DNA from: Microcebus murinus
Taxonomy: Eukaryota > Chordata > Mammalia > Primates > Cheirogaleidae
Length of the DNA stretch: 64,000 nt
Direction of reading: 5' to 3'
Assembly (NCBI RefSeq): GCF_040939455.1
Contig: NC_134109.1
Span: 55,270,001-55,334,000 of the forward strand
The translations under genes and the position numbers were made by a program. This document shows positions 1 through 13,136 of the stretch, in pieces (within the stretch, counting starts at the first letter, position 1; every line of letters starts with the position of its first letter). The notes below the pieces were generated by a model that saw only the letters and a list, made by a program, of their open reading frames with translations, had not been told where the DNA came from and did not search any database.

Positions 1-640
1 GATTTTTATCCAATGCAGAGATTGTTCCCTTTTATTTGTACCTTGTACTAAGTTGTTAAAAGATGTGTGAATTATATTCATATGATATTCATAAGATATC
101 ACCTGGCCTTTGACCAGAAATCCACATGAACCTGAGTCCTGACTTGGCTGTCACACTATATCCCAAGAAGACTCAAACAGAGGAATATATACCAAGAAGT
201 AAAGGAATCAAAATAGCATGTTAATTATAATTTGACTTTTGGTTCCAAACCATTATGCAATACACTAATGATGTGAATGATCTGACATGGAACATATGGA
301 ACACTCTTTTGCCTCATTTGCTCTAGACTAGTACTCAAAGCCAAAGCAAAAAATGACCTATTTCCCCTAAGCCATGAAAATATCAAGATTTATAATTAGG
401 TTGTGATGAGATGTGCCAGCACACGAGACAGTGTGTCTGGAGGGGCAGAGTAGAAAATAGTGTTCATTCTCAATGTCTAAAATCTTGCCATTTCTGAACT
501 GTAACAACTCTTGGCAAAGTTGTTATATGAGAACAAGACGGGAAAGTAGGAGACAACAAATGTGAACACAGAAAGGGTAGGGTAAGAAGGAGAAGAAGAA
601 CAAAGAATGAAAGAGAGAACTGGCTTTAACAAAAAGCCAT
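1..640. other. Non-coding, no repeat recognised
   Basis: AT-rich sequence with no open frame worth calling, no repeat family I recognise, and no paired splice signals. It forms the left flank of the MaLR provirus. Confidence 0.5.
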
Positions 641-1149
641 GGCCTGCTTATCATATATAAAGATGACACTTTCCAACGAGAGCTGCAACAAAAATCTCTC
701 AGTGTCTATGATCTTCTCTAATGTGATCTTGCTACTCTCCATACAAGATGTGAAGTCTATTCCTCCACCACCTTGTATTGGGGTGGTCCTATAACTGCTT
801 GGTATAAGTAACACCATATCCATTCTAGGCATAGCCCTTAACAGCCTGGCAGCTCTTTTCACACTTTTGGGCTACTCTGTCTCAGAACTCAGTTGTCATG
901 TTATGAACAGCCAAAGTCATATGGAAAGACTATGCTTCAGTCAACAGGCCCCGCATAGCTTCCAGGCAACATCAACTGCCAGCCATGTGAGTGAATCATC
1001 TTGGATGTGCAGCCTAGTAAAGACTTAGATGACTGTGGCCCCAGATAACACCTGACTACAACTATGTGTAAGACTCCATGGGGGAACCATCCAGCTCAGT
1101 CCAAATTGCAGAGTTGCAAGAGATAATAATGAGTCATTGTTTAAAAGCA
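641..1149 (+). mobile_element. 5' LTR of an ERVL-MaLR (MLT1-type) provirus
   Basis: The sequence follows the MLT1 LTR plan: 'ccaccttgtattggggtggtcct', a 'gcatagcccttaacagcctg' block, 'cagccatgtgagtgaatcat' near 980, and the terminal 'gagataataatgagtcattg' that normally precedes the 'ccactaagt' LTR end. The last 35 or so bases of the LTR are displaced to 2609-2645 by an L1 insertion. A related LTR lies at 3916-4485 in the same orientation, so this is the 5' LTR of a provirus and not a solo LTR. The left boundary is approximate. The element is heavily diverged and non-functional. Confidence 0.65.
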
Positions 1150-2608
1150 CTATTTTTTTTACTTTTTTTTTAAATTTTAGCATATTATGGGGGTACAAGT
1201 GTTAAGATTACATATATTGCCCATGCCCCCCTCCCCCCTCAAGTAAGAGCTTTAAGCATGTCCATCCCCCAAACGTTGCACATCTTACTGGTTTGGTTGT
1301 ATATACCCATCCCCTCCTCCCCCCTCCCACCCTCCCGACACCTATATGTCCCCTCCTATATGTCCCCTTAGTGTTGATCCGTTAATACCAATTTGCTGGT
1401 GAGTACATGTGGTACTGGTTTTTCCATTCTTGAGATACTTCACTTAGTAGAATGGGTTCCAGCTCTATCCAGGAAAATAAAAGAGGTGCTATATCACCAT
1501 TGTTTCTTAAAGCTGAGTAGTACTCCATGGTATACATATACCACATTTTATTAATCCACTCATGAATTGATGGGCACTTGGGTTGTTTCCACAGCTTTGC
1601 AATTGTGAATTGTGCTGCTATAAACATTCGAGTGCAGGTATCTTTTTCATAAAGTGACTTTTGATCTTTTGGGTAGGTGCCCAGTAGTGGAATTGCTGGA
1701 TCAAATGGTAGATCTACTTGTATTGCTTTGAGGTATCTCCATATTGCTTTCCACAGAGGTTGAATTAGCTTGCAGTCCCACCAGCAGTGGAGGAGTGTTC
1801 CTCTCTCTCCGCATCCATGCCAGCATTTATTGTTTGGCGACTTTTTGATAAAGGCCATTCTCACTGGAGTTAAGTGATATCTCATTGTGGTTTTGATTTG
1901 CATTTCCCTGATGATTAGAGATGTTGAACATTTTTTCATGTTTGTTGGCCATTATTTTGTCTTCTTTTGAGAAGTTTCTGTTCATGTCCTTTGCCCATTT
2001 TTTGATAGGGTTGTTTGATTTTTTCTGGCTCCTTTTCCTGAGTTCTAAATAGATTATAGTTATCACCTCTTTATCGGATGTGTAGCTGGCAAAAATTTTC
2101 TCCCATTCTGTGGGTTGTCTGTTTGTTCTCTTGACAGTTTCTTTGGGTGTGCAGAAGCTTTTCAATTTGATCAGGTCCCATTTATTTATTTTTGTTGCTG
2201 TTGTGATTGCCTTTGGAGTCTTCTTCATAAATTCTTTGCCTAGGCCAATGTCGAGAAGGGCATTTCCAACATTTTCCTCTAGAATTCTAATAGTTTCACA
2301 CCTAATGTTCAAGTCTGTTACCCAGCGTGAGTTGATTTTTGTGAGAGGTGAAAGGTGTGGGTCTTGTTTCAGCCTTCTACATGTGGCTATCTAGTTTTCC
2401 CAGCACTATTCAGTGAATAAGGATTCTTTTCCCCAGTGTATGTTTTTGTCTGCTTTGTCAAAGATTAGTTGGCTATATAAGGATGGTTTTATATCTGGGT
2501 TCTCTGTTCTGTTCCACTGGTCAATGTCCCTGTTCTTGTGCCAGTAAAAAGTTGTTTTAATGACTATAGCCTTGTAGTCATTGTAGACTTTGAAGTCTGA
2601 TAAATTCT
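1150..2608 (-). mobile_element. 5'-truncated LINE-1, strepsirrhine type
   Basis: The 3' end lies at the low coordinate: a poly(T) run at 1152-1170 is followed by the lemur-type L1 3' UTR read on the opposite strand ('agcatattatgggggtacaa'). ORF2 sequence then runs toward 2608, where the element is truncated. It splits the last bases of the MaLR 5' LTR, so it is younger than the provirus. No clear target-site duplication was found, and the 5' boundary is uncertain by about 20 bases. Confidence 0.9.
1382..2600 (-). pseudogene. L1 ORF2p C-terminal remnant (broken)
   Basis: In intact L1, ORF2p is the endonuclease and reverse transcriptase that carries out target-primed reverse transcription. Only the C-terminal third remains here. 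It is recognisable by the cysteine-rich segment around '[19 protein letters not shown]' and the following '[25 protein letters not shown]' region, which I abbreviate; the frame ends at a natural stop near 1382. The reading frame is broken. The upstream piece (about 2312 down to 1827) and the downstream piece (1939 down to 1382) lie in different frames, and another stop falls near 2400. Endonuclease and catalytic RT motifs are absent because of 5' truncation. It is a dead copy. Confidence 0.85.
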
Positions 2609-3915
2609 TTGTTAGTTTATTACCCACCAATGTAGAACAAGAACATATTCAGTACCTAGAAGTGGAATACTGCTACAACAAAAACTTAAAATATTTGCCA
2701 TTAGCTTTTGGACTGGGAACTGAGCAGTGGGTTGAGGGCCACAAGAAGACTGTTCATGGGGCTAAATTGATAGTGAGGAAATTGTTACAGGATGATGAAG
2801 AAAAGATGATTTTTGTTATGTAGTCGTGGAAAGTTTAGTGAAATTTTTGCCTGTGCTAACATAGAAAAAAAGAAAATGTCTCTAATAAATTGAAGGCTCT
2901 AGTGAAGGAGATTTTCAGGCACCTGATTTCATTTACTTTCATATGATAATTTATAGAGAGAGAGTTAAAGAAGGGACAATTTTAACTTTGAGCAGAATTT
3001 AGAAAAAATATAAAATAGAAGTTTCTCAACTGTGGTGATTTGAAACAGAAAAAATTCTCAATGTAGGAAATGTACTCAGGGAGAACATCAGATCTAGGGG
3101 GATAACAGTAAAATGTGGCCTCAGGGTAAAATTAGCATCAAGGGTAAGGATTTTAGACTTTGTTCAGACTTCAGAAATTTAAGGTGATCCCTCATAGACT
3201 CTTTGAACTAGACAAAAATGTTTCTAAGAACCTTAAGGATATTGTTCTATGCATCTTCACAGATAAGTAAAAGTAGAGAGGAGCTTGGCTTGAGAAAAAT
3301 AGAGTTGTGTATTCTTTCTAATAGGATTAATTATACTTTTATATATAAGAAACTCACAGAATTATTAAAGGGATTATATCTATCAGCTTGGACTGAAAAG
3401 GACAGAGACATTTCACCATGAAAAGAGGTCTCTGGGACCTCATAGTTTCACATGGACCATTTTATACAAGAAATGAAGAATAACTCAAAGGGCAGAGCCA
3501 AAATTCCCTAAACACCACTGCCAGGGAGCAGGATGTGTCCCTAATCAAAGAAGTGGTGACATGTGCCATGCTGGGTTCGGAATTGCTATGGATCAATGAC
3601 AGTTCATAAGCTTCCTATTCTAAGCCTCTTTTAAAGAGGAGTGCCTCTTGTAGATATCCTACATGCATAAATATTATATGTTGAGTCTACAGGGGATAAA
3701 ATGTCTTTTTTAAAACAGTTGTTTAGGTCAAGAGGAACTACTTGAAGAACAGCACCCAAGGAATCTGCACATAGACCTGGTTTAGAGGATGAGATTCTGC
3801 TCTCATTAATTTGATGTCATAAGACTTTAGTAACATTAGGAGGAAAGTAAGTACATTTTGCTTGAGGGAGAGATTTGAATTGTTTTGGTAGGCAAGTAGA
3901 CTATAGCTTATTGCA
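2609..3915 (+). mobile_element. MaLR 5' LTR tail plus internal region (MLT1-int-like)
   Basis: Bases 2609-2645 resume the LTR end ('tttattacccaccaatgtag' matches the usual 'tttgttacgcagcaatag'). The stretch that follows resembles MaLR internal sequence: 'ttggactgggaactgagcag', 'aggatgatgaagaaaagatg', 'tttgactttgagcagaattt'-like text near 2980. These internal regions usually carry only vestiges of gag-like sequence, and no sizeable open frame is seen (longest about 77 codons). The assignment rests on recall of the family plus the flanking LTR pair. Confidence 0.5.
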
Positions 3916-4485
3916 GTTTTCAAAAATAGCCACAACAATATTTCTCATCCCACATACTCTTCTGCAGTGTGCTCTTTCCAACTCACCAAAAAAGTGGTCT
4001 ATTTTTTCACACCTTTCTTTGAATATAGACAAAACTAATAACAGACCTGACCAATAGAATATGGTGAAAGAGATGCTTTGTCAGTTCTAAGCATAACTTT
4101 CAACTCACCTAGAAGCTTTTACTTCTTTTCCTTCAAATATTCTTCAGACATTGTCTTTCGGACCTCAGCTGAGAAATCTTCACCACATGAAGAAGTTATG
4201 TGTAGGCTACGTGGAGAGTCTGATTGCCAACTAACAGCCAGCATCAAAACTGAGCCATGTAAATGAGACATCCTGGGCATCCAGCCCAGGCAGGCCTTTG
4301 GTAGACTCAGCCCCAGCTGATAACTGACTACAACCATATGAGAGACTCCAAAATATCACCTCCTAACTGAGAGCGCAGTCTACCAATAAAACTGTGAGAG
4401 ATAATAATTTTTCAGATATTGTTTTAACCTACTAAGTCACAAGGTAGTTTGTCACACAAAAATAAACAGAAGACTAAATCAGAAC
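3916..4485 (+). mobile_element. 3' LTR of the ERVL-MaLR (MLT1-type) provirus
   Basis: It contains the characteristic 'gaccaatagaatatggtgaa' at about 4048, 'ccaactaacagccagcatca' at 4227, 'gactcagccccagctgataa' near 4305, 'gagagataataatttttcag' at 4396 and a degenerate '...ctactaagtcacaaggtagtttgt' terminus. It has the same orientation and general organisation as 641-1149. The boundary with the internal region is approximate. The LTR is too diverged for promoter activity to be inferred. Confidence 0.65.
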
Positions 4486-4589
4486 AAGAAGAAAGCTTGA
4501 GCACTGTGCTGAAATTTTAAGTCCTTTGATAGCTTTTCCCATAGGGAACAAAATCCAGTGTTTCATGGGTAATAATCTTGATGTAATAC

Positions 4590-4862
4590 TTGATATTCAA
4601 TAACCATTTATTATGTGTCAGGCTATGTACTATTTGTTTGCATGAACTGCCCTATTTATTCTATAGAACAACCCATAAGGTAAGTGTTATCAGTATCTTA
4701 TTTTTATTATTCCTCTTTTACAGATAAGTAAATCAAGTCTTAGTGAATTTAAATATCTTACCCAAAGTCAAACACCTATTAACTACCATCAAATCAAGGA
4801 TCCATATCCATGTCGTCTGATACCAAAACCTATGCTTATTAATACTACATTACATAATCTAT
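4590..4862 (-). mobile_element. MIR SINE (antisense)
   Basis: The text reads as the complement of the MIR core: 'tgtgtcaggctatgtactat', 'taaggtaagtgttatcagta', 'ttttacagataagtaaatca', then a 'gatccatatcc' block and a 'taccaaaacctatgcttatt' end. MIRs are ancient tRNA-derived mammalian SINEs. The copy is diverged. Confidence 0.65.
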
Positions 4863-5615
4863 GACTAGAAAGATCAGCACTGTTCTCCTCTAAGCAATAA
4901 TGTTTCTCATACTTGGGAGAAGTCAGGCAAGAAAGATTGTTGAGTAAGCCCTCAAACAGACACTAAGTCTGGTAAGTTTTCTTCCTTTCTCATCCCTAAA
5001 GTGCGAGATCTGTGTTTGACATACTGGAGGTGAACTACCCGTTAAGCGACCCAGCCTCTTGAAAGGAAGAGAAAGGTAGGCAGATAACAGGCATTCTCCA
5101 TAGGTAATTTTTCTCTATGTTGATTCTCCACTGTTTTTAGTGAGTCCTGTGCACTGGAGCCAGCTCCTGTGACACAAATATAATGAGATTATGCTCAGTC
5201 TCTATCCTAGAGCAACTAAAATATACATCGGCCGTTATATCAAGAAAGAGTCACATGAGGAAGGGTTAAAATTTCTGTCTTTATTGTCACATGTGCCTTT
5301 GGCCCATGCACTAAATACATAGTGTGATAATCTACAGCTCCTCAGGTTATTTGACTGCCATACAAGTAAAGTGAAGTCAAACCCAAAGGAATGCAAAAAA
5401 GCCACACTGGGTCTCCCAGTCTATCCTATAGCATCACACTGTGTTCATCTCTGTGGCTTTCAAGTAGGTGTAAAAGTATCTTATTTTGTTTCCACATTTT
5501 TAGGTAAGTGAGTTGTGGGTCACATCTCCTTAGGCACTCGATATAGCAAAAATCTTAGATATGTATCTTGTGAGTAGGACTCAATTATTTCCCAGTCTTA
5601 TATAAATTTCCCCTA
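4863..5615. other. Non-coding, no repeat clearly recognised
   Basis: No coding potential is seen. A juxtaposed acceptor/donor 'cacatttttag|gtaagt' occurs at 5503/5504, but its surroundings may be a decayed antisense MIR. Confidence 0.4.
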
Positions 5616-5835
5616 TTTTATATTACTTTATTTATTACATTATTATATGTAATCCTTTCAACAAGCTTATTGGTGGGTATTGTTATCTTCTTTTTTGCCT
5701 GTGAATATGCTGGAACTCACTGTGGTTGAGTAAGATGTTCCAGGCTATACAACTGAGGAGTGGTAAGAGTATGCAACCTGCATGTCTGGCTCCTTAGCAC
5801 ATGCTCTAGTCCTTCATGAGATACTACCTATCTGC
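5616..5835 (-). mobile_element. MIR-like SINE (antisense, diverged)
   Basis: A weak match to antisense MIR: 'atgtaatcctttcaacaagc', 'ggtattgttatcttc', then 'acaactgaggagtggtaaga' and 'ctggctccttagcacatgct'. The order and spacing agree with MIR, but the identity is low. Confidence 0.45.
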
Positions 5836-8590
5836 CACACTTAATCTGTAAACAAAATCATACATCCATCACAGAAAAAAAAACAACAAAAAAAATTTTA
5901 TTGTAGAAAAAATTATTGAGATCAAAAATCTGCTTAGCAACTAACAGATTTGCAACCTGAATCTCTTTGAGACTCAATTTAACCCCTATATTTAGGAATA
6001 GGCAAATTATCATGGTGAATGCAAGATTTTGATAGACACTAACACCTGAAGATCAGGATATCCAGAACAAACAATAATTCCCTGTTTAAAACCTGCTCTT
6101 CTTTTCTTCCCTAGTTCTGTTCAGGTGTAACAGCCCCTAGTGTCCAAGTTGGAAGTCAATCTTTGACTCTTCTTTTCTCACCTTCATTTTAAATCAAGTA
6201 CAAACTAATGCTAATTCTCAAAACTACCTACCACAGTCTTTAAGTTTTTTAAATTTATATTTTCCAGAAAAATATTGTTCTGTTGCCTGGAAAAATGTAA
6301 TTGTCTCTTTTCTGTTCCCACGCCAGAAATGCTTCCAGAATAATGTTTCTAAATTCTGAAGCCATGTGTTCAATGAACTGGCTTTCATTTCCAAATTCAT
6401 GTGACCATGTATCTTACATTGAAGCAGAAGTACACCATTCTTTATTACAGAGAACATTTTTAACATTCTCATCCTGCGTGCTATTGTTCACAGACTCTAA
6501 ATGCTTTCCTTTATCTCTGACTTATAAAACTTTGAAGTTGGGGTTCAACTGCCACTTCTTCATATACAGCATTAACAATAAGTTCAGATAGAGATAACTC
6601 CTTCTTGTACTGTGCCTCTGTACCTTTAGGACATTACTAAATCCTGCCTTGAATTAAAATTATTTGAACGTAAACTTTGAGTATGAAACCAGCATATATA
6701 ACACTGCATTACTGTTTCCCAAAGTCCTCACAATTAAAGGTTATTTTTTTTCTATAAAAGTTTTATGTCATATGTTTTTATTTTGAGATTCTCTTTTAAA
6801 GTCCTCTTCAGTATTCTTATTCTGGAAAGATTCACTTTCAAGACTGCAAACATGAATACTGGAATGCATCAAGCAATTTCCAGTGAAGCCCAAGAAACAA
6901 ATTAAGATGTGACTTTGAGAAATAACACCAGTCAAACATAATTCTAGGACTGGGCAAACAAGGCTCTTCTTGTTTCTTTAGGAGACTTTCTTTGCCACTC
7001 CCAAAAGTGATGAAGTGTTGGTCTCTGTGAAAAGAAGCTCATGTATATTGAGTTTTTAGGTAGAAATTGGCCATATGTGTGCATCAACTTCATCATAATT
7101 TTCTAGTTGCTATAGAACATAAAACTTGTGCTTTTTCCCTTTTTTTTTTTTTTTTAAGGATGTGGGAACAATGTTTTCTTAAGTATATCTACAACTCAAG
7201 TCATAAATTAAGGCACATGTGCTTCCCTGTAAAAATTCAATGCCATTACTAAAACTGAGAAAATACAAGAAATCAGAACATTTCTTGCAAAGTAATAAAT
7301 AGTTTGAGGTTTCAACTTTGGTTGATTTAGTATTTAATTAACTTAATATTTGTTTATTCTTTTAATAGTAATTAAGTTTCCACTAGAATTTTTTTTAAGT
7401 TTATTGTATTTGATGTCATTTTGTGAACAAATTGGCAATTTAGGCTAAAGAAACCTAGCCATTTTTGGTTCTGAATTGTACTGGAAACATGTCATATATA
7501 GTGTATATGCGGCCAGAGTAAATTGAATTTTAAAGTAGTATTATTTTGAAAATTATATCTGAATTACCATATGTCTAAGGTGAATTAATAGGAAAATTAA
7601 ATCGAAATTTAGACAAGGTATTAATAATATATAAGTACAGAAAAAAAATCACTTTATAATGCAATTACTCCACATGCCTTTCAGATAAGCTCTTTTTAAA
7701 GAATATACATGTGTGCATTGGGTTATTTATACCACAGTATGGATAAACACTCAAATCATTAAGTATAGTTTAAAGCATATTTGTTAAAATATTAAAAATT
7801 AACATTTTGGGATGCTGCTATAATTCTTTACTGGTTTGTGTCTGATTCTATTACTATTTTTGGGTCCCATTTATTCATGAAATCTATAGAATCAGCACCT
7901 CTAATTCATTCTGGTAAGTCTCCCACTTGTGCAATAGCAGCATGAATAGAATTTGCTGAAGATTCAGTTATAGTGTCACAATGATTTATTTTCATTTTTT
8001 AACATGGAATTTATACCTTTAATATGAGCAAAACCTTTAAAATGATAATAAAATAAGCTGGGGGTTTTTTTGTGGTCAATGCTTGGAGCATTAACTTGAT
8101 ATCTAGATGTTCTCTTCAAAGTAGCAGAGTCAGCAAACTTCAAACACCTCTAATGACTTAGTCTACTGGCATTTCAAATCAAATTCACTTAGCCCTTATT
8201 TGGAAAGGGGATAATAATACTTCAGCAAAATCAGCAATAGAGAAATCCTCAAATATTTGATAAATTTGCATTTGTAAATGATAGCTAATTATTATAGCAC
8301 ATACCAAAGGAGTGTGTTTAATGTACTAAACCAAACATTTTTTTGCATGCATATTCATAATATTTTTGGAAGATTTTTAAACTTTCAGTAGATACTCCTG
8401 AACATTTTAACATGAAGTCCTAGTTAAGAATCCATTCAAATGTTAGAAGATGCATGCCCCAAAATATTTAATGCAAAAATTATATTGCTACAGTATACTT
8501 GGTACTACTCAGGTATTCTAGAACTAAAATTGGTTCAGATGGAAGTGCTTACACACTTAAACTATAATAAAAAATGTTTATAAAAAGAGG
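5836..8590. other. Repeat-poor AT-rich non-coding stretch
   Basis: I see no gene, no convincing repeat family and no paired splice signals. A poly(T) run lies at 7139-7156. Short open frames (under 100 codons) on both strands have no recognisable content. Confidence 0.45.
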
Positions 8591-10014
8591 CATGGCAGAC
8601 TTTCACTTTCAATTCCAAAATATACAGGCCTTGGAAGTGGTCACTCTCATCCTTAAGATAACAACAACAAAAAATCTGGACAAACTGAAAATAAGTGGCA
8701 TTTCTTGGACCCATTAGAGAATTGAGATTTCAGGGCAAACCACCACCCTGAAATCTGAAGAGAAAGGTAAATCCAGGGAATCACAGCTGAGATCTGTTTA
8801 CCTAGAGCAGAAGCTGCTACAGCCATAAACTTTTAGGAATGATAATTTTGATGAGCTACTAGACACTGAGTGTGGACTAGAATGAAAACAAAATCTTCTG
8901 GGGCCCTCAGGATTAGGAGGCCTGTACTTTCATGGGTTTTGCTCCAAGAACCCTCAGGTTCTTGTGGTGAGGATCCAAGAAAAATCTGCTTTAGCCATGA
9001 CAGCAGGAGAGAAAGTGTAATATTATAAAACACATTCAGAACGTTCTCCATAACTAAGGTCTACTCTCATTGGATTGGCTGTTAAAGAACAATGTTGAAA
9101 CCATACCCCAAGTGGGGGGGAAAAATATATATATATATATAGTCCCTTCTAGCCTTATTATCTTACCTAAGGAAAAAAAAATAGACAACATGGTTCAGGA
9201 TTTCAAGGCAATATATTGGGAACATTGCATCAGAAATATAAGTAGAAGTAATGAACAGAAATAGTTGTGAGGGCCACAGCCCAGGGACACAGACCCATTG
9301 AAAAGCTGACACTTAGATGAATTATAGAATGCCCTCTCTTCCTAATACTCTCCTACCACATTAAGGCTGCTCCAGTAGATTATAGCTGAAAAAGCTGCAA
9401 GATGCCCAGTCTCTCTGAGTAACAGTATATAGAGAAGTCCCAAAGTCAAGGAGAGATAAAAACAAGGACACTAGAGGAATTTGAAGCCTCTGGCACCTAT
9501 AGCTATTAATACAATAACCATTAAACACAGCCCAACTCCTAGCAAAATTAACTTAAATCCTCATACTAAAGACTCACTTCCTTCAGTTGCTATTATTTAA
9601 TATAACCTGGTTGTCTCATAACAAAAAATTAAAAGACATGCCAAACAGCAATCATCAATCAATCAATTAACCAGTAACTAACTTACTCAATAAATAAATC
9701 TGAAGAAACAAAGAAATCATCAGAGCCAGAATCAGAAATGACATAAATGCTTGAATATAAGATGGGGGATTTAAAATAATAATAATTAATATGTTAAAGT
9801 TTCTAATGGAAAAAGTAGACAACATGCAATAAGAGATGGATAATAGCAGAAATGGAAACTATGAAACCATCAGGAATCAAAAGTAAATGCTAGAAATAAA
9901 AAAAAGACAGTAACAGAGATGAATAATACGTTTGATGGTTCATCAGTAGATGACACAGCTGAGGAATCATAGAGCTTGAAGGTAGATCAATAAAACATTC
10001 CCAAACCAGCAAGA
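8591..10014 (+). mobile_element. Ancient L1M, 5' UTR and ORF1-proximal part
   Basis: The stretch 9690-10014 resembles the L1M region upstream of ORF1 ('aatgacataaatgcttgaat', 'gcagaaatggaaactatgaa', 'gcttgaaggtagatcaataa'). The stretch 8591-9690 looks like an L1M 5' UTR ('gggccctcaggattaggag'), though I am less sure of it. It appears to be the same element as the pieces at 10206-10955 and 11347-12945. A short (TA)n lies at 9125-9141. Confidence 0.5.
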
Positions 10015-10205
10015 GTGAAGCCTAATATAAACTATGATGTGTCAATGTAGGTTAGTCAGTTGTAATGAATGTACCACTCTGGTTGGATGTCGCCAGTAAC
10101 AGAAGCTGTGCTTAAGTTGGGGCAAGGGATACATTGAGACTCTGTATTTTCTGTTAAATTCTGCTGTGAATCTAAAACTGCTCTAAAAATAAAGTCCATT
10201 TTATA
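10015..10205 (+). mobile_element. L1M 3'-end fragment nested in the older L1M
   Basis: This is a typical L1M 3' terminus: 'atataaactatgatgtgtca', 'taatgaatgtaccactctgg', 'ctgctctaaaaataaagtcc'. It sits between L1M 5'-region pieces, which suggests a separate short 3'-end insertion and not a continuation of the host element. Confidence 0.6.
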
Positions 10206-10955
10206 AAACACCAAGCACACCAAAAACTTCCCAAACTAAATGCAAAGAGAAAAAAATTTTAAAAAGCTATGAGATAATTTTAAAAGTTGTACCACATCTA
10301 TAACTGGAATAATAAAAGGAGAAAAAAAGAAAGAATGGGGTAGAAGAAATATTCGAAGTAATAATGAGTGAGCACCTATTAAAATTAATGGCAATAACAA
10401 AAACAGACCACGGAAGCTCAGAGAACACCAAGCAGAATATACACAAACAAGCAAATAAAACAAAACACCTCAGCATATCATTTATAAACTTTAAAACACC
10501 AAACACAATGAAAATGAAAGAAACAAGAGATAAGCAAGGAGCTGGGATTATAGTAGTCTTTCCATCAGAAACCTTCAAGTAAAAAGAAACTTGGGGGAAA
10601 AAGATTTGGAAAAATAACTGCCTAATCTGAAATTCTATATCCAGTGAAATTAACCTTCAAAAGTGAAGGAGAAATAAAGACTTTCTCATACATACTTACC
10701 AAAAAAACCTCAGGAAATTCATTGTGAGCCAACTTGCTTTACATGAAATTTAAAAGATCTTTAGGCAGAATAAAAATCATATAGGTCAAAACTTCAATCA
10801 ACATAAACAAAATAAGAGAAGGAATAAATGAAGGCGAAATAAAATATTTTATTTTTTCTTATTCTTAATTGATCTAAAACATAAGCTTGTTTAAAGTAAT
10901 ACCAGTAAAAATGTATTGTTTATAGTACACGAGTTAGTGAAGTCAATGACAGTAA
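10206..10955 (+). mobile_element. L1M ORF1-region fragment
   Basis: The phrases 'gaaattctatatccagtgaa', 'ttcaaaagtgaaggagaaat' and 'aagatctttaggcagaata' are L1M ORF1-region text. No open frame survives. The MaLR LTR at 10960 interrupts it. Confidence 0.6.
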
Positions 10956-10959
10956 TTTC

Positions 10960-11346
10960 TATGGACTGAATTTTACCTTCCCCCAAATTCATATGTTAAA
11001 GCAATTACCCCAAGGTGACTATATTTAGAAATAGGGCTTAGAAAGAAGAACAATTAAGAAGAAAATTAAGTTTAAATGAGGTCATAGAGTTAGGCCCTCA
11101 TCTCTTAGCATTAATGTCCCTATAATAAGAGACATAAGAGAGCTTAGTCTCTCTTCCCACCATATGAGGGTACAGCAAGAAGATGTGAGTCTGCAAGGCA
11201 GGAAGAGAGCCCTCACCAAAACACAAATCAGCCTGCATATTGATCTTGGACAGAGCAGCCTCCAGAACTGTGAGAAAACAAATTTCCATTGTTTAAGTCA
11301 TCTAGTCTGTTACATTTTGTTACAGCAGCCTGAGAAGACTAATACA
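10960..11346 (+). mobile_element. Solo LTR, MaLR class (MST/MLT1-like)
   Basis: Begins 'tatggactgaattttacctt' and ends 'gagaagactaatacag', the standard MaLR LTR termini. Internal landmarks are the 'attcatatgttaaagcaatt', 'aaatgaggtcatagagttag' and 'cctccagaactgtgagaaaa' blocks. It lies inside an old L1M, so it inserted after that copy. I could not identify a clean 5 bp duplication. Confidence 0.75.
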
Positions 11347-12945
<1,599 letters not shown>

Positions 12946-13059
12946 AACATCATAATATCATTTTTATAAGAAAAAGTTTTTTCCTTAATGTGTTTGATCT
13001 AATCTAAGCAGTGTTAAATTTTCTAATTGTCTGATAAATGCTGTGTTCCTTTTTTACAG
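12946..13059. promoter_or_regulatory. Putative branch point and polypyrimidine tract
   Basis: 'ctgataa' at 13031-13037 is a good branch-point match about 24 bases upstream of the acceptor. The tract 'tgttccttttttacag' ends at 13059. These elements define the acceptor for the candidate exon that follows. Confidence 0.4.
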
Positions 13060-13136
13060 TTTGAATCAGAATCCACCAGGGTAAATTCTGTTGGGCCTGC
13101 AAAGCAAACAATGATTTGTAACAAAAGTCTGTCCAG
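13060..13136 (+). other. Candidate internal coding exon, gene unknown
   Basis: The 77-base block is bounded by a strong acceptor ('tgttccttttttacag' | T) and a strong donor ('gtccag' | 'gtgagttg'). Of the three frames only one is open throughout. It starts Phe-Glu-Ser-Glu-Ser-Thr-Arg-Val and ends Met-Ile-Cys-Asn-Lys-Ser-Leu-Ser, with two bases (AG) carried into the next exon. The composition is hydrophilic, Ser/Lys/Asn-rich, with no membrane segment. I do not recognise the protein. The surrounding 12946-16247 stretch is free of recognisable repeats. A 77-base open frame is not rare by chance, so the claim rests mainly on the splice signals. Confidence 0.42.

Noticed and set aside
5490..5515. 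Zero-length exon (recursive splice) motif 'tttttag|gtaagt'
   Set aside because: The surrounding order of short blocks looks like a decayed antisense MIR, and nothing shows it lies in an intron of this strand.
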